Source: Oscillospiraceae bacterium (GTDB lineage Bacteria > Bacillota > Clostridia > Oscillospirales > Ruminococcaceae). From it: DNA of 64,000 nucleotides. The notes below the pieces were generated by a model. It ran no database searches and was not told the DNA's origin. It saw only the letters and a list, made by a program, of their open reading frames with translations. Of this stretch, positions 17,035 to 25,866 are shown piece after piece; positions within the stretch are counted from its first letter, which is position 1; each line of letters opens with the position of its first letter. The stretch is taken from contig JAGOPP010000003.1 of the NCBI GenBank assembly GCA_017991935.1, positions 1 through 64,000 of the forward strand, given 5' to 3'. The translations under genes and the position numbers were made by a program.

Positions 17035-17745
17035 ATGAGCGCATTTCTTACGGTAAACGACATCAACGTCTATTACGGGGCGATCCACGCCATCAAGGGC
17101 ATCTCCTTCCACGTCGACGAGGGCGAAATCGTCACGCTGATCGGGGCCAACGGGGCCGGAAAGAGCACCACGCTGAAGACGGTCTCCGGCGTGCTCCGCT
17201 CGAAGACGGGCTCCCTCGAGTTCTGCGGAAAGGACATCGGCAATATCCCCGCCCACCGGCTGGTCTTTGAGGGAATCGCGCAGGTCCCGGAGGGGCGGCG
17301 CATCTTCCAACAGCTGACCGTCACCGAAAACCTCGAGATGGGCGCTTACAGCCGCCCGAATTCCGAGGTCAAGGAGAGCATCGAGCGGGTCTTCGACCGT
17401 TTCCCCCGCCTGCGCGAGCGGTATAAGCAGGTGGCCGGGACGCTCTCCGGCGGCGAGCAGCAGATGCTCGCCATGGGCAGGTCGCTGATGAGCCACCCGA
17501 AGCTGATGATGCTCGACGAGCCCTCCATGGGTCTCTCGCCGCTCCTCGTCAACGAGATCTTCGACATCATCGAGGAACTTAACAAGTCCGGCACGACGAT
17601 CCTCTTGGTCGAGCAGAACGCGAAAATGGCCCTCTCCATCGCGCACCGCGCCTATGTTTTGGAGACCGGCCATATCCGCAAGGAGGGCAGCGCCAAGGAG
17701 CTGCTTTCCGACGAGGACGTCAAAAAGGCGTACCTCGGCGGCTGA
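17035..17745 (+). CDS. livF: Branched-chain amino acid ABC transporter ATPase LivF
   Basis: 236 aa. Walker A GANGAGKST, LivF block 'VPEGRRIFQQLTVTENLEMGAY', signature LSGGEQQML, Walker B LMMLDEPSMGLSP and switch His in a Q form (LLVEQNAKMAL), as usual for LivF. The start at 17035 is chosen over a GTG at 17026 because of GAGGGGG spacing. It completes the five-gene transporter; a terminator follows. Confidence 0.95.
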   Translation: MSAFLTVNDINVYYGAIHAIKGISFHVDEGEIVTLIGANGAGKSTTLKTVSGVLRSKTGSLEFCGKDIGNIPAHRLVFEGIAQVPEGRRIFQQLTVTENLEMGAYSRPNSEVKESIERVFDRFPRLRERYKQVAGTLSGGEQQMLAMGRSLMSHPKLMMLDEPSMGLSPLLVNEIFDIIEELNKSGTTILLVEQNAKMALSIAHRAYVLETGHIRKEGSAKELLSDEDVKKAYLGG

Positions 17746-17763
17746 CCCCGAAAGAAACGATAC

Positions 17764-17803
17764 AAAGCCCGGCGGGACTTGCTCCGGCCGGGTTTTTCTT
17801 TTT
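17764..17803 (+). terminator. Terminator of the liv operon
   Basis: AGCCCGGC...GGCCGGG stem followed by TTTTTCTTTTT. Confidence 0.8.
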
Positions 17804-17946
17804 GCGGATTTTGCCCGCGCCCGCCGCCTGTGCGGAAACGGAAGGTTTTTTCGACCCGCGGCGGCAAAATTCCGCTTCGCCGGGCCGCTTTTTTCGCCCG
17901 CGCGGACACTTTCCGGAAAATTTCGGGCGTCCGGTCCGTTTTTTGG

Positions 17947-17975
17947 TTGACAAGCGGTCCGCGCGGAAGGATAAT
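17947..17975 (+). promoter_or_regulatory. Promoter of mnmM-CBS operon
   Basis: Perfect TTGACA (17947-17952), 17-bp spacer, GATAAT (17970-17975), about 35 nt before the start codon. Confidence 0.8.
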
Positions 17976-18013
17976 GATCTCTAATAATAAAAACCGGAAA
18001 GGGGCGTGCGGGC

Positions 18014-18589
18014 ATGGCGGCAAGAAGCGAATGGAACGCGCTCGAGATCGTGCGGCGGATGGTCGCCTCAAGGGTGAAGCCGGGCGATTTCTGCATCGAC
18101 GCCACCGCCGGGAACGGCGGCGACACGGCCTTTCTCTGCGGACTGGTCGGCCCGGAGGGGCGGGTGCTCGCCTTCGACATCCAAGAGCCGGCGGTCGAGG
18201 CCACCCGGAGGCTCGCCGCGGAGGGCGGCTTCGCGGATCGGCTGGAGGTCGTGCTCGAAAGCCACAGCGAGATGGACCGCTACGCCGCCCCGGAGAGCGC
18301 GGACTGCATCCTCTTTAACTTCGGCTGGCTGCCCGGCGGCGACCACGACGTCGTCACGCGCGCGGAGACGAGCGTCCCGGCGATCCAAAAATCGCTCGAG
18401 ATCCTGAAGCCCGGGGGGCTTTTAAGCCTCTGCCTCTACTACGGCAGAAACAACGGTTTTGGGGAGCGGGACGCGATCCTTGAGGAGCTCTCGGGCGTCG
18501 ACTTCCGCCGCTACACCGTGATGAAATGCGATTTTTTAAACCGGCCGAACAACCCGCCGTTTCCGATATTTGTGCTCAAGGAGGGCTAA
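18014..18589 (+). CDS. mnmM: tRNA wobble-uridine methyltransferase MnmM (YtqB family)
   Basis: 191 aa Rossmann-fold methyltransferase. SAM-binding motif I is DATAGNGGDTAFLC (residues about 31-44); motif II is 'VLAFDIQEPAV'. The YtqB/MnmM hallmark 'FNFGWLPGGDHDVVTR' occurs near residue 100, and 'LKPGGLLSLCLYYG' follows. In B. subtilis this family methylates nm5U34/nm5s2U34 of tRNA to the mnm5 form, taking over the role of MnmC. It is followed by the CBS-domain gene at 4 bp. Family assignment is good; the precise tRNA substrates are inferred. Confidence 0.87.
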   Translation: MAARSEWNALEIVRRMVASRVKPGDFCIDATAGNGGDTAFLCGLVGPEGRVLAFDIQEPAVEATRRLAAEGGFADRLEVVLESHSEMDRYAAPESADCILFNFGWLPGGDHDVVTRAETSVPAIQKSLEILKPGGLLSLCLYYGRNNGFGERDAILEELSGVDFRRYTVMKCDFLNRPNNPPFPIFVLKEG

Positions 18590-18593
18590 CATT

Positions 18594-19289
18594 TTGAACC
18601 GAACCGAACAGTTTCTGGAAAAATACAAGGAGCTTGAAAACGCCGCCGTCGACCTCTACGGCTTCGCCGAGGACGGCAGGGCGATCGCGAACCTCATGGA
18701 TATGCAGGAATTCCGCAACATCCGCACCGAGCTTTCCTACTGCCGGGAGGTGCGGAACCTCTTGCAGCACCGCGCGAGGCTCGGCGGCGAATACGCCGTG
18801 GAGCCGAGCGAGGCGATGCTCGCGCTGCTCGGCGACGCCGTCGAGAAGGTGAAGCATCCGCTGCGCTGCCGGGACATCGCCGTCCCGTGCTCAAGGCTTC
18901 TGTGCAGCCGGCCGGAGGCCTTTGTGCTGCCCGCCATGAAGGAGATGCGCCGGCGGGGATTCACCCATTTGCCGATCCTTGAGGGCGGCCGGGTGGCCGG
19001 CGTCTTCAGCGAGAGCCGCGTGTTTTATTACTGCACCGACCGCGAGGCGGTCGGCATCCCGGAGGACCTGCGCTTTGAGGACATCCGGTCCTACCTCTCG
19101 CTCGACATGCACCACTCGGAGATCTACGCGTGGATGCCGTGGGACGCCTTCCTCTCCGAGGCGGAGGGCCTCTACGAAGAAGCGTACATGAAAGGCAAGC
19201 GCCTCGGGATGTACTTTCTCACCCAAAACGGAAAGCCGGACGAGAAGCTTCTGGGCATCGTGACGCCGAGCGACATCCTCGGAAACTGA
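18594..19289 (+). CDS. CBS-domain protein
   Basis: 231 aa. A helical N-terminal domain (residues 1-85; 'VDLYGFAEDGRAIANLMDM') precedes a CBS pair (about 95-230): CRDIAVPCSRLLCSRPEAFVLPAMKEMRRRGFTHLPILEGG...GVFSES and a C-terminal 'LLGIVTPSDILGN'. CBS pairs bind adenine nucleotides and regulate a partner; here no catalytic domain is attached. The start is TTG at 18594, set by AAGGAGGG 7 nt upstream that overlaps the end of mnmM. The partner is unknown. Confidence 0.8.
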   Translation: MNRTEQFLEKYKELENAAVDLYGFAEDGRAIANLMDMQEFRNIRTELSYCREVRNLLQHRARLGGEYAVEPSEAMLALLGDAVEKVKHPLRCRDIAVPCSRLLCSRPEAFVLPAMKEMRRRGFTHLPILEGGRVAGVFSESRVFYYCTDREAVGIPEDLRFEDIRSYLSLDMHHSEIYAWMPWDAFLSEAEGLYEEAYMKGKRLGMYFLTQNGKPDEKLLGIVTPSDILGN

Positions 19290-19433
19290 GTTTCAAAGCC
19301 GCGCGATCGGCATTTTACTTTTCCCGTTCACAAATTATTCAGTCAATCCGTATCCGACGTTCAAAAAGTCATCATAGACCCGACACAAAACCATAATATG
19401 ATCCGAATCAGGGAACAGAAAGGATGTGTGTCT

Positions 19434-20105
19434 ATGAGCAGGCTGCTGGTCGTCGACGACGAGCTCCGCGTGCGCGATCTGATTAAAAAATATGCAAAAT
19501 TTGAGGGCTACGAGGTCTCCGAGGCCGAAAACGGCCTCGAGGCGCTCGAGCTTTGTAAAAACCACGAGTTTGATCTGGTCATCATGGATATCATGATGCC
19601 GGAGCTTGACGGGCTCTCCGCCTGCCGCGAGATCCGCAAATTCAGCGCGATGCCGATCCTCATGCTCTCGGCCCGCGGCGAGGAATACGATAAAATCCAC
19701 GGCTTTGAGTACGGCGTCGACGACTACGTCGTGAAGCCGTTTTCGCCGCGCGAGCTGATGATGCGCGTGGCCGCGATCCTCAAGCGCAGCGGCGCGCCCG
19801 TCCCGGAGCCGAAGGAGCTCTATACTTACGAGGGCCTCTCCGTGGACTTCACCGGCCGGATCGTCACCGTCGACGGGCGGCGGGCCGAGATGTCGCCAAG
19901 GGAGTACAGCCTCTTTTTCTTTTTGGTGCGCAACCGCGGGATCGCCCTCTCCCGGGAGAAGCTGATCAACGAGGTCTGGGGATACGATTTTTTCGGCGAC
20001 GACCGCACCATCGACACCCACATCAAGCAGCTGCGCAAGACCCTCGGCCCCTACGCCCGCTGCATCACCACCTTGAGAGGAGTCGGATACCGCTTTGAAG
20101 AATGA
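19434..20105 (+). CDS. Response regulator, OmpR/PhoB family
   Basis: 223 aa. The receiver domain (1-118) has the acidic pocket VDDE, phospho-acceptor Asp in LVIMDIMMPELDG, Ser in MLSARGEE and Lys in DDYVVKPFSP. The C-terminal winged helix (about 128-220) carries 'SPREYSLFFFLVRNRG' and 'DDRTIDTHIKQLRKTLG...TLRGVGYRFEE'. It is a DNA-binding transcription factor phosphorylated by the kinase encoded next, whose TTG start overlaps its end by 11 bp. AAAGGATG precedes the ATG. Confidence 0.95.
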   Translation: MSRLLVVDDELRVRDLIKKYAKFEGYEVSEAENGLEALELCKNHEFDLVIMDIMMPELDGLSACREIRKFSAMPILMLSARGEEYDKIHGFEYGVDDYVVKPFSPRELMMRVAAILKRSGAPVPEPKELYTYEGLSVDFTGRIVTVDGRRAEMSPREYSLFFFLVRNRGIALSREKLINEVWGYDFFGDDRTIDTHIKQLRKTLGPYARCITTLRGVGYRFEE

Positions 20106-21594
20106 CCGGTTTTCCATCCGCTGGAGGCTGTTCTTCTACTTCACCGGTTTCGCGCTCGTCCTGCTCTGCCTGCTGTGGCTTGTGCAGACCGTCTTTTTGG
20201 AGGACATTTACAGCTCCATGAAAAAGCGCACCGTCCGCGCGCAGGCGGAGGTGATCGCTTCCAATATCGACAACCAAGAGCTTGAGAGCCTCGTCGTGGG
20301 GATCTCTCAGGAATACTCGATCTCGGCGTATCTCGTGAGCGAGGAGGGGATGGTCCTCTACTCCGCGCAGCGGATGCCCGGCTTCTCCGTGGGCAGGGCG
20401 ACGAAAAATATGTACGACCTCTGGGCGCTCGCCGCGCAGGACGGCGGGACTTATATCAAAGAAATTAAAACAAGCGGCCTCATTGACGACAGCGGCACGG
20501 AGCTGACCTACGACCCCGGCAATTTCATGGGCAAGGTCCCGCGCGCCGAGCAGTTCGAAAAGGAAGGCATCCTCTGCGCGCGGATCGTGCCGCTTGACGG
20601 CGGCAGCGAGATGCTCTTGGTGCTCAGCACCTATTTGCAGCCGATGGATTCCACCGTGAAGATGCTCAGGGTCACCCTGATCATCGTCAGCGGCGTGATG
20701 ATCGCCCTCTCCCTCGCGCTCGCCTTCGTGATCGCAAGGAGATTCTCCCGGCCGCTGATCGGGCTCTCCGCCTCCGCGAGGGAGCTCGCGAACGGCAAAT
20801 ACGACGCGGCTTTCACCGGCGGGGGCTGCAAGGAGATCACCGAGCTCTCCGAGGCGCTGAATTACGCGGAGGGCGAGCTCTCCAAAGTGGACCACCTGCG
20901 CCGGGAGCTGATCGCCAACATCAGCCACGACCTGCGTACGCCGCTCACGATGATTACCGGCTACGGCGAGATGATGCGCGACATCCCGGGCGAAAATACC
21001 CCGGAAAACGTCCAGATCATCATCGACGAATCGAACCGCCTGACAAAGCTCGTCAACGACCTGCTCGATCTCTCGAAGCTGCAGTCGGGAAACGAGACGC
21101 TCTCCCCCGCCGTCTACTGCATCACCGACGCCGTCGGGGAGATCGCCGACCGGTACTCGAAATTCGCGGCGCCGGGCGGCGTCGACGTGCGCTTTGTGCA
21201 CAGCGGCAGCGTCCATGTGGCGGCGGATGAGACGAGGATCGCCCAAGTGATTTACAACCTCATCGCCAACGCCGTCGCGCACAGCAAATCCGGCGACACC
21301 GTCACGGTCTTTCAGAGCCTCGCGGCGGGCCATGTACGGATCTCCGTCGCGGACAGCGGGCCCGGCATCCCGCAGGAGGAGCTCCGGCAGATCTGGGAAC
21401 GCTACCGCAAAGGCTCCCGCAGCGAGAACAGAAAGGGCACCGGCCTCGGGCTCGCCATCGTGCGCGCGATCATCGAGCTGCACCACGGGACCTACGGCGT
21501 CATGAGCACGGTCGGCCAAGGGAGCGTCTTTTGGTTTGAGCTGCCCGTCGCCAAAGCCCCCATGCCGCCCAAAAAAGGTATGCTCAAATCATAA
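20095..21594 (+). CDS. Sensor histidine kinase (HAMP-HisKA-HATPase)
   Basis: 499 aa. TM1 (about 10-33) and TM2 (about 195-218) enclose an extracellular sensor of about 160 residues. A HAMP linker (ARRFSRPLIGLSASARELANG) leads to the HisKA box ELIANISHDLRTPLTMITGY with the phospho-His, then the N box (NLIANAVAHS), G1 (DSGPGIP), F and G2 (GTGLGLAIVRA) boxes. It signals to the adjacent response regulator. The start is TTG at 20095. The final 30 codons are duplicated 140 bp downstream as a fossil. Confidence 0.94.
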   Translation: MKNDRFSIRWRLFFYFTGFALVLLCLLWLVQTVFLEDIYSSMKKRTVRAQAEVIASNIDNQELESLVVGISQEYSISAYLVSEEGMVLYSAQRMPGFSVGRATKNMYDLWALAAQDGGTYIKEIKTSGLIDDSGTELTYDPGNFMGKVPRAEQFEKEGILCARIVPLDGGSEMLLVLSTYLQPMDSTVKMLRVTLIIVSGVMIALSLALAFVIARRFSRPLIGLSASARELANGKYDAAFTGGGCKEITELSEALNYAEGELSKVDHLRRELIANISHDLRTPLTMITGYGEMMRDIPGENTPENVQIIIDESNRLTKLVNDLLDLSKLQSGNETLSPAVYCITDAVGEIADRYSKFAAPGGVDVRFVHSGSVHVAADETRIAQVIYNLIANAVAHSKSGDTVTVFQSLAAGHVRISVADSGPGIPQEELRQIWERYRKGSRSENRKGTGLGLAIVRAIIELHHGTYGVMSTVGQGSVFWFELPVAKAPMPPKKGMLKS

Positions 21595-21599
21595 AACTT

Positions 21600-21634
21600 C
21601 TCTCCCCCGGAATCTCTCCGGGGGCTTTTTTATA
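21600..21634 (+). terminator. Terminator of the two-component operon
   Basis: CCCCCGGA / TCCGGGGG stem followed by T6. Confidence 0.9.
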
Positions 21635-21650
21635 AAGACCCTGCGCGATA

Positions 21651-21740
21651 GGCACGGCCCGGCAAGGGAGCGTCTTCTGGTTCGAGCTGCCCGTCGCGAA
21701 AATCCCCGCGCCGCCCAAAAAGGGCGCGCTCAAGTCATAA
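21651..21740 (+). pseudogene. Orphan C-terminal tail of a second histidine kinase
   Basis: These 30 codons, ending in TAA, read GTARQGSVFWFELPVAKIPA and then PPKKGALKS. They align without gaps to the last 30 codons of the intact kinase at 21505-21594; the final 22 residues differ at three positions. Synonymous changes show that this is an old paralogue, not a recent copy. No start, kinase core or RBS is present. It most simply marks a deleted tandem histidine kinase gene. Confidence 0.8.
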
Positions 21741-21741
21741 A

Positions 21742-21783
21742 AAATCGCGCCCGGAGGCCGAAAGAGCCCCCGGGCGCGAATCA
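21742..21783. terminator. Terminator of valS (bidirectional)
   Basis: CGCGCCCGG / CCGGGCGCG stem; on the minus strand it is followed by ATTTTTTATG. Confidence 0.8.
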
Positions 21784-21788
21784 TTTTC

Positions 21789-24410
21789 TTAGGAGAGGGC
21801 GGCGACGCTCTCGTGGAGCTTCGCGATGCGCTCCCGGAGCTTCGCGAGCTTGTCCCGCTCTCCGGCGACGACGCGCTCCGGCGCCTTCTCCGTAAACCCG
21901 GGGTTCTCAAGGCGGGCGGCGATCCCGGCGGCGTCCCCCTCGCACTGGGCGAGCTCCTTGCGGAGGCGGGCAAGCTCCGCCGCGACGTCCACAAGCTCCG
22001 CCATCGGGATATAGATCTTGGCCGAGTCGGTGACGATGAGCACGGACCCCTGTGCGTCGAAGCCGGAGACGATCCCGGTCTCGGCGGCGGAGGCGAGCCT
22101 CGTGAAGAACGGCGCGCCCCGCTCGAAGACCTCCGGGAAGGCAGTCTCGATGAAGAGGCTCGCTTTTTTGGAGGGCGGGACGTTCATCTCGCTGCGGCGG
22201 TTGCGGACCGCCTTGATGGCCTCCATCACCTTCGTGAAGTCCCCGGCCTCCGCGCGGAAATCGAGCTCCTCCCGCCAGACCGGCCACGCGGAGACCATGA
22301 TCGATGCGCCCTCGTGCGGGAGCGCCTGCCAGATCTCCTCCGTGATATACGGCATGAACGGGTGGAGCAGCTTCAAAACGCCGGCGAGCACGTAGACGAG
22401 CACCTTGCGCGCGCCGTCCGCGGAGGATTCCTCCTGCAGGCGGGCTTTCGCGAGCTCGATATACCAGCTGCAATAGACGTCCCAGATGAAATCGACGACC
22501 TTCTGCTCGGCGACGCCGATGTCGTAATTTTCGAGGTTGGCGGTGACGTCCCGGACAAGGTCGTTATACTGCGAAAGGACCCATTTGTCCTCGAGCGCGA
22601 GCGCCTCCGGCAAGCCGGTTTCCGCGTAATCTTCCGGCAGATTCATCAGGACGAAGCGGGCGGCGTTCCAGAGCTTGTTGGCGAAGTTGCGGCAGGCCGT
22701 GACCTTCTCGTCGGTGAAGCGGGTGTCGTTTCCGGCGGAGATGCCGGTTACGAGCGCGAGGCGCAGCGCGTCGGCGCCGTAATCGGCGATGATCTCCAGC
22801 GGGTCGATGCCGTTGCCGAGGGATTTGGACATCTTCCGCCCCTCGGCGTCGCGCACGAGCCCATGGATCACAACATCCCGGAACGGGCGCTTGCCGGTGT
22901 AATTGAGCCCCGAGAAGATCATCCTTGAGACCCAGAACGTGATGATGTCGTACCCGGTGACGAGGACGTCCGTCGGGTAGAAATAATTATATTCCGGCGT
23001 CTCGTCCGGCCAGCCGAGGGTCGAGAACGGCCAGAGGGCGGAACTGAACCACGTGTCGAGCGTGTCGGGGTCCTGATGGATGTGCGCGCCGCCGCAGTGC
23101 TCGCAATGGGAGGGCTCGCCATCCGCGACGACCGTCTGCTTTTCGCAGTCGTCGCAGTACCAGACCGGGATGCGATGCCCCCACCAGAGCTGGCGGCTGA
23201 TGCACCAGTCGCGGATGTTCTCCATCCAGTAGAAATAATTTTTGCTGAAGCGGTCCGGGAAGAAGCGGATCTCGCCGTCTTTGACCGCCTCGACGGCGGG
23301 CTCGGCAAGCTTCTTCATCGCGACGAACCACTGTTTGGAGACGCGCGGCTCGATCGTCGTGTGGCAGCGGTAGCAGGTGCCGACGTTGTGGCTGTGCTCC
23401 TCGACCGCGGTCAGGTAGCCGCCCTCCGTGAGGTCCTTGACGACGGCCTCGCGCGCCGCGTAGCGGTCAAGGCCCGCGTAGGCGGGATAGTCGGCCGTGA
23501 TCTTGGCGTCCGGCGTGAGCATGTTATAAAACGGCAGATTGTGGCGCAGGCCGACCTCGAAATCGTTCGGGTCGTGGGCGGGCGTGATCTTGACCGCGCC
23601 GGTGCCGAACGCCGTGTCGACGTAGTCGTCCGCGATAACCGGGATCTCCCGGCCCACGAGCGGCAGGATCACGGTCTTCCCGACGGCGTCCTGATACCGC
23701 TCGTCGCCGGGATTGACGGCGACGGCAGCGTCTCCGAGACAGGTCTCCGGGCGGGTGGTGGCCACCTCGATCCAGCCGGAGCCGTCGGCGTAGGGGTAGC
23801 GCAGATGCCAGAAGTGGCCGGGCTGGTCCTCATATTCGACCTCGGCGTCCGAGATCGAGGTGAGGCAGTGCGGGCACCAGTTGACGATGCGCTCGCCGCG
23901 GTAAATGAGCCCCTGATCGTAAAGATCCTTAAAAACCTTCCGGACGGCCCTCGAGCAGCCCTCGTCCAGCGTGAAGCGCTCGCGCGCCCAGTCGCAGGAG
24001 CAGCCGAGCTTTTTAAGCTGCTCGGTGATCGCGCCGCCGTATTCGGCGCGCCAAGCCCACGCCCTTTGCAGAAAAGCCTCCCTGCCGATCTGCTCCTTGG
24101 TGAGCCCCTCCTTGCGCATTGCCTCGACGATCTTCGCCTCCGTCGCGATGGAGGCGTGGTCCGTGCCCGGCATCCAGAGCGCCTCGTAGCCCTGCATCCG
24201 CTTGGCGCGGATCAGGATGTCCTGTACCGTCTCGTCCAGCGCGTGGCCCATGTGGAGCTTGCCGGTGATGTTGGGCGGCGGGATCACGATGGTGAAGGGC
24301 TTTTTCTCGGGGTTTGGCTCGGCGTGGAAGAAGCCGCCCTCCAGCCAAAACCGGTAGACGCGGCTCTCGACCTGCTGGGGGTCGTAGACCTTATCGAGTT
24401 CTTTACGCAT
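21789..24410 (-). CDS. valS: Valyl-tRNA synthetase
   Basis: 873 aa, normal for bacterial ValRS. Class I signatures are HMGH in PPPNITGKLHMGHAL and KMSKS in GRKMSKSLGNGIDP. The editing domain carries 'TTRPETCLGD' and 'GTGAVKITPAHDPND'. The anticodon-binding domain and a C-terminal coiled coil (about 810-870; LARLRKELAQCEG) follow. It charges tRNA-Val and hydrolyses mischarged Thr-tRNA. The start at 24410 has AGAGG at 8 nt. The promoter lies close upstream and there is no room for a T-box, unlike many Bacillota valS genes. Confidence 0.97.
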   Translation of the reverse strand: MRKELDKVYDPQQVESRVYRFWLEGGFFHAEPNPEKKPFTIVIPPPNITGKLHMGHALDETVQDILIRAKRMQGYEALWMPGTDHASIATEAKIVEAMRKEGLTKEQIGREAFLQRAWAWRAEYGGAITEQLKKLGCSCDWARERFTLDEGCSRAVRKVFKDLYDQGLIYRGERIVNWCPHCLTSISDAEVEYEDQPGHFWHLRYPYADGSGWIEVATTRPETCLGDAAVAVNPGDERYQDAVGKTVILPLVGREIPVIADDYVDTAFGTGAVKITPAHDPNDFEVGLRHNLPFYNMLTPDAKITADYPAYAGLDRYAAREAVVKDLTEGGYLTAVEEHSHNVGTCYRCHTTIEPRVSKQWFVAMKKLAEPAVEAVKDGEIRFFPDRFSKNYFYWMENIRDWCISRQLWWGHRIPVWYCDDCEKQTVVADGEPSHCEHCGGAHIHQDPDTLDTWFSSALWPFSTLGWPDETPEYNYFYPTDVLVTGYDIITFWVSRMIFSGLNYTGKRPFRDVVIHGLVRDAEGRKMSKSLGNGIDPLEIIADYGADALRLALVTGISAGNDTRFTDEKVTACRNFANKLWNAARFVLMNLPEDYAETGLPEALALEDKWVLSQYNDLVRDVTANLENYDIGVAEQKVVDFIWDVYCSWYIELAKARLQEESSADGARKVLVYVLAGVLKLLHPFMPYITEEIWQALPHEGASIMVSAWPVWREELDFRAEAGDFTKVMEAIKAVRNRRSEMNVPPSKKASLFIETAFPEVFERGAPFFTRLASAAETGIVSGFDAQGSVLIVTDSAKIYIPMAELVDVAAELARLRKELAQCEGDAAGIAARLENPGFTEKAPERVVAGERDKLAKLRERIAKLHESVAALS

Positions 24411-24449
24411 GTTGGTTCCTCTTTTCTGCAAAGTAGACTGACAGAAGAA

Positions 24450-24478
24450 ATTATACTTGATTCTTCCTTATAGTTCAA
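24450..24478 (-). promoter_or_regulatory. Promoter of valS
   Basis: On the minus strand TTGAAC (24478-24473), 17-bp spacer, TATAAT (24455-24450). Confidence 0.8.
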
Positions 24479-24486
24479 GAAAATAA

Positions 24487-24533
24487 CAAAAAAAGCCGGA
24501 AATCACGGCATACGAGACGTGACCTCCGGCTCC
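24487..24533 (-). terminator. Terminator of the acetyltransferase pair
   Basis: AGCCGGAGGTCACG / CGTGATTTCCGGCT stem with T7 on the minus strand. Confidence 0.85.
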
Positions 24534-24551
24534 AAAGCTCTTTTTGGCCGC

Positions 24552-25049
24552 TCAGATCCTTCTGACAAGGAGATGGTCCTCAAATCCGCCTATGTACGGA
24601 TCCTCGAAAGACTTCTTGTGGAAGAATCCCATGCGGGTATAAAGCTTCCTTGCGCGGGGGTTCCAGTCGTTTACCACGATACCGACCTCTTTGTGGCCCA
24701 AGCATCCGGCTACGCCTATGTAGAACTGGATCAGGTACTCGCCGATGCCGCGGCCGCGGCAGGCCTCCTTGACGCCGAGCAGCGTGACGTCCGGGTAGCC
24801 GAACATGCCGTCCATCTTAAAGCTGATCCAGCCGACCGCGTTGCCGTCGCGGTCGAGGGCCACATAGGCCTGCCCCGCGGCGATATTCTCGGTCAGCCAC
24901 TTGTCGAGCAGCTCCGGATTTTTTTTGAAATAGTGGTTGAAAAGCGCGCTGTTATCGAAGATCTGCTTATATTCTCCGATCTTTTCCGGCGCGGCTTTTA
25001 CGATCTCGATCTGGTTTGCCCGGATATAGCTTTCCGATACGAAGCCCAT
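24552..25049 (-). CDS. GNAT-family N-acetyltransferase (paralogue 1)
   Basis: 165 aa. The acetyl-CoA binding motif A is LGVKEACRGRGIGEYLIQFY (Q/RxxGxG/A form), with motif B 'VVNDWNPRARKLYTRMGF' after it. It shares the same layout and many residues with the neighbour at 25084, from which it is 34 bp away; the two arose by tandem duplication and form an operon. The amine substrate (small molecule or protein N-terminus) cannot be told. Confidence 0.85.
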   Translation of the reverse strand: MGFVSESYIRANQIEIVKAAPEKIGEYKQIFDNSALFNHYFKKNPELLDKWLTENIAAGQAYVALDRDGNAVGWISFKMDGMFGYPDVTLLGVKEACRGRGIGEYLIQFYIGVAGCLGHKEVGIVVNDWNPRARKLYTRMGFFHKKSFEDPYIGGFEDHLLVRRI

Positions 25050-25083
25050 CTGTTTCTCCTCCTTTGGATGTATGGCGGCCGGC

Positions 25084-25569
25084 TTAACCGTTCGCGCGGC
25101 AGCCGCGGGATTTTCTCATCAGCAGATAGACGCTGTTGGAGGGGTCCATCCCGTCCGGGTACTGCATCATCTTTTGAAATCCCATTCTTACATAGAGGGC
25201 GCGCGCCCGGGGGTTAAAATCGTTGACGGCGATGAAGGCGTGATCGTAGCCGAGCTTCTCGTAGACCGCGATGAAGAATTCAAGCAGCTTCCGCCCGACG
25301 CCGTGGCCCCGGTAATCCTGCCGCACGCCGAGCAGGTTGAGATACGGTAGCCCGGCATAGACGCTCTCCATCTGCATCCACATCAGGCCGACCGCCTCGC
25401 CGTTTCGGTCCTCGGCGGTGTAGATATGGCCCTCCTCGAGGCCCGCCCGGATCCATTTGGCGAGCTCCGCGCCGTAGTGGATCTGGAGCTTGGAGCCGTC
25501 GAAAATATGGGTGTATTCCTCATACCGGTCCGGGACTCCCTGAACGATATGTATCTCGTGGAGCGCCAT
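25084..25569 (-). CDS. GNAT-family N-acetyltransferase (paralogue 2)
   Basis: 161 aa. Motif A is LGVRQDYRGHGVGRKLLEFF and motif B is AVNDFNPRARALYVRMGF. AGGGGGA upstream decides the ATG at 25569; the longer open frame is not used. It is the promoter-proximal gene of the acetyltransferase pair, with a TTGACT/TATTCT promoter at 25606-25634. Relation to the downstream copy is evident from IHYGAELAKWIRAGLEEG versus NHYFKKNPELLDKWLTENI. Substrate unknown. Confidence 0.85.
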   Translation of the reverse strand: MALHEIHIVQGVPDRYEEYTHIFDGSKLQIHYGAELAKWIRAGLEEGHIYTAEDRNGEAVGLMWMQMESVYAGLPYLNLLGVRQDYRGHGVGRKLLEFFIAVYEKLGYDHAFIAVNDFNPRARALYVRMGFQKMMQYPDGMDPSNSVYLLMRKSRGCRANG

Positions 25570-25605
25570 CGAATTCCCCCTGATCATAAGATAGAATCCA
25601 TCGTT

Positions 25606-25634
25606 AGAATACAACGATTTTGCGGCAAAGTCAA
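25606..25634 (-). promoter_or_regulatory. Promoter of the acetyltransferase pair
   Basis: On the minus strand TTGACT (25634-25629), 17-bp spacer, TATTCT (25611-25606). The GC-rich stretch 25640-25808 shows no gene. Confidence 0.65.
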
Positions 25635-25808
25635 GCCGAGTTTTGTATAAAATGAGAAAAGTTTCCTGCCCTGACCGCAGCGTGATCGGGACGCGGCCGC
25701 ATCGCGGTCGGGATACGGCGGGGGCGCGGCGGGTCCCGGCCCGGGCCTCCCGGCGGCGGCGGACGCGGTTTCCCGGACCACGGCGGGGATGCGCCGGTTT
25801 CCTGCCCG

Positions 25809-25857
25809 GGCAAAAAAGGCGCCCCCCGGCTTGTGCCGGAGGGCGCCTTTTTTTATC
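25809..25857. terminator. Terminator after the lipoprotein foldase (bidirectional)
   Basis: GGCGCCCCCCGGC / GCCGGAGGGCGCC stem with a TTGT loop, flanked by A6 and T7. Confidence 0.92.
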
Positions 25858-25866
25858 CTAACTCAA

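Noticed and set aside
19381..19433. TAATAT as promoter of the response-regulator gene
   Set aside because: No acceptable -35 element at 16-18 bp spacing; transcription may come from elsewhere.
24411..24540. Possible T-box upstream of valS
   Set aside because: Only about 40 nt separate the promoter from the ATG and no GGTACCGCGG-like sequence is present.
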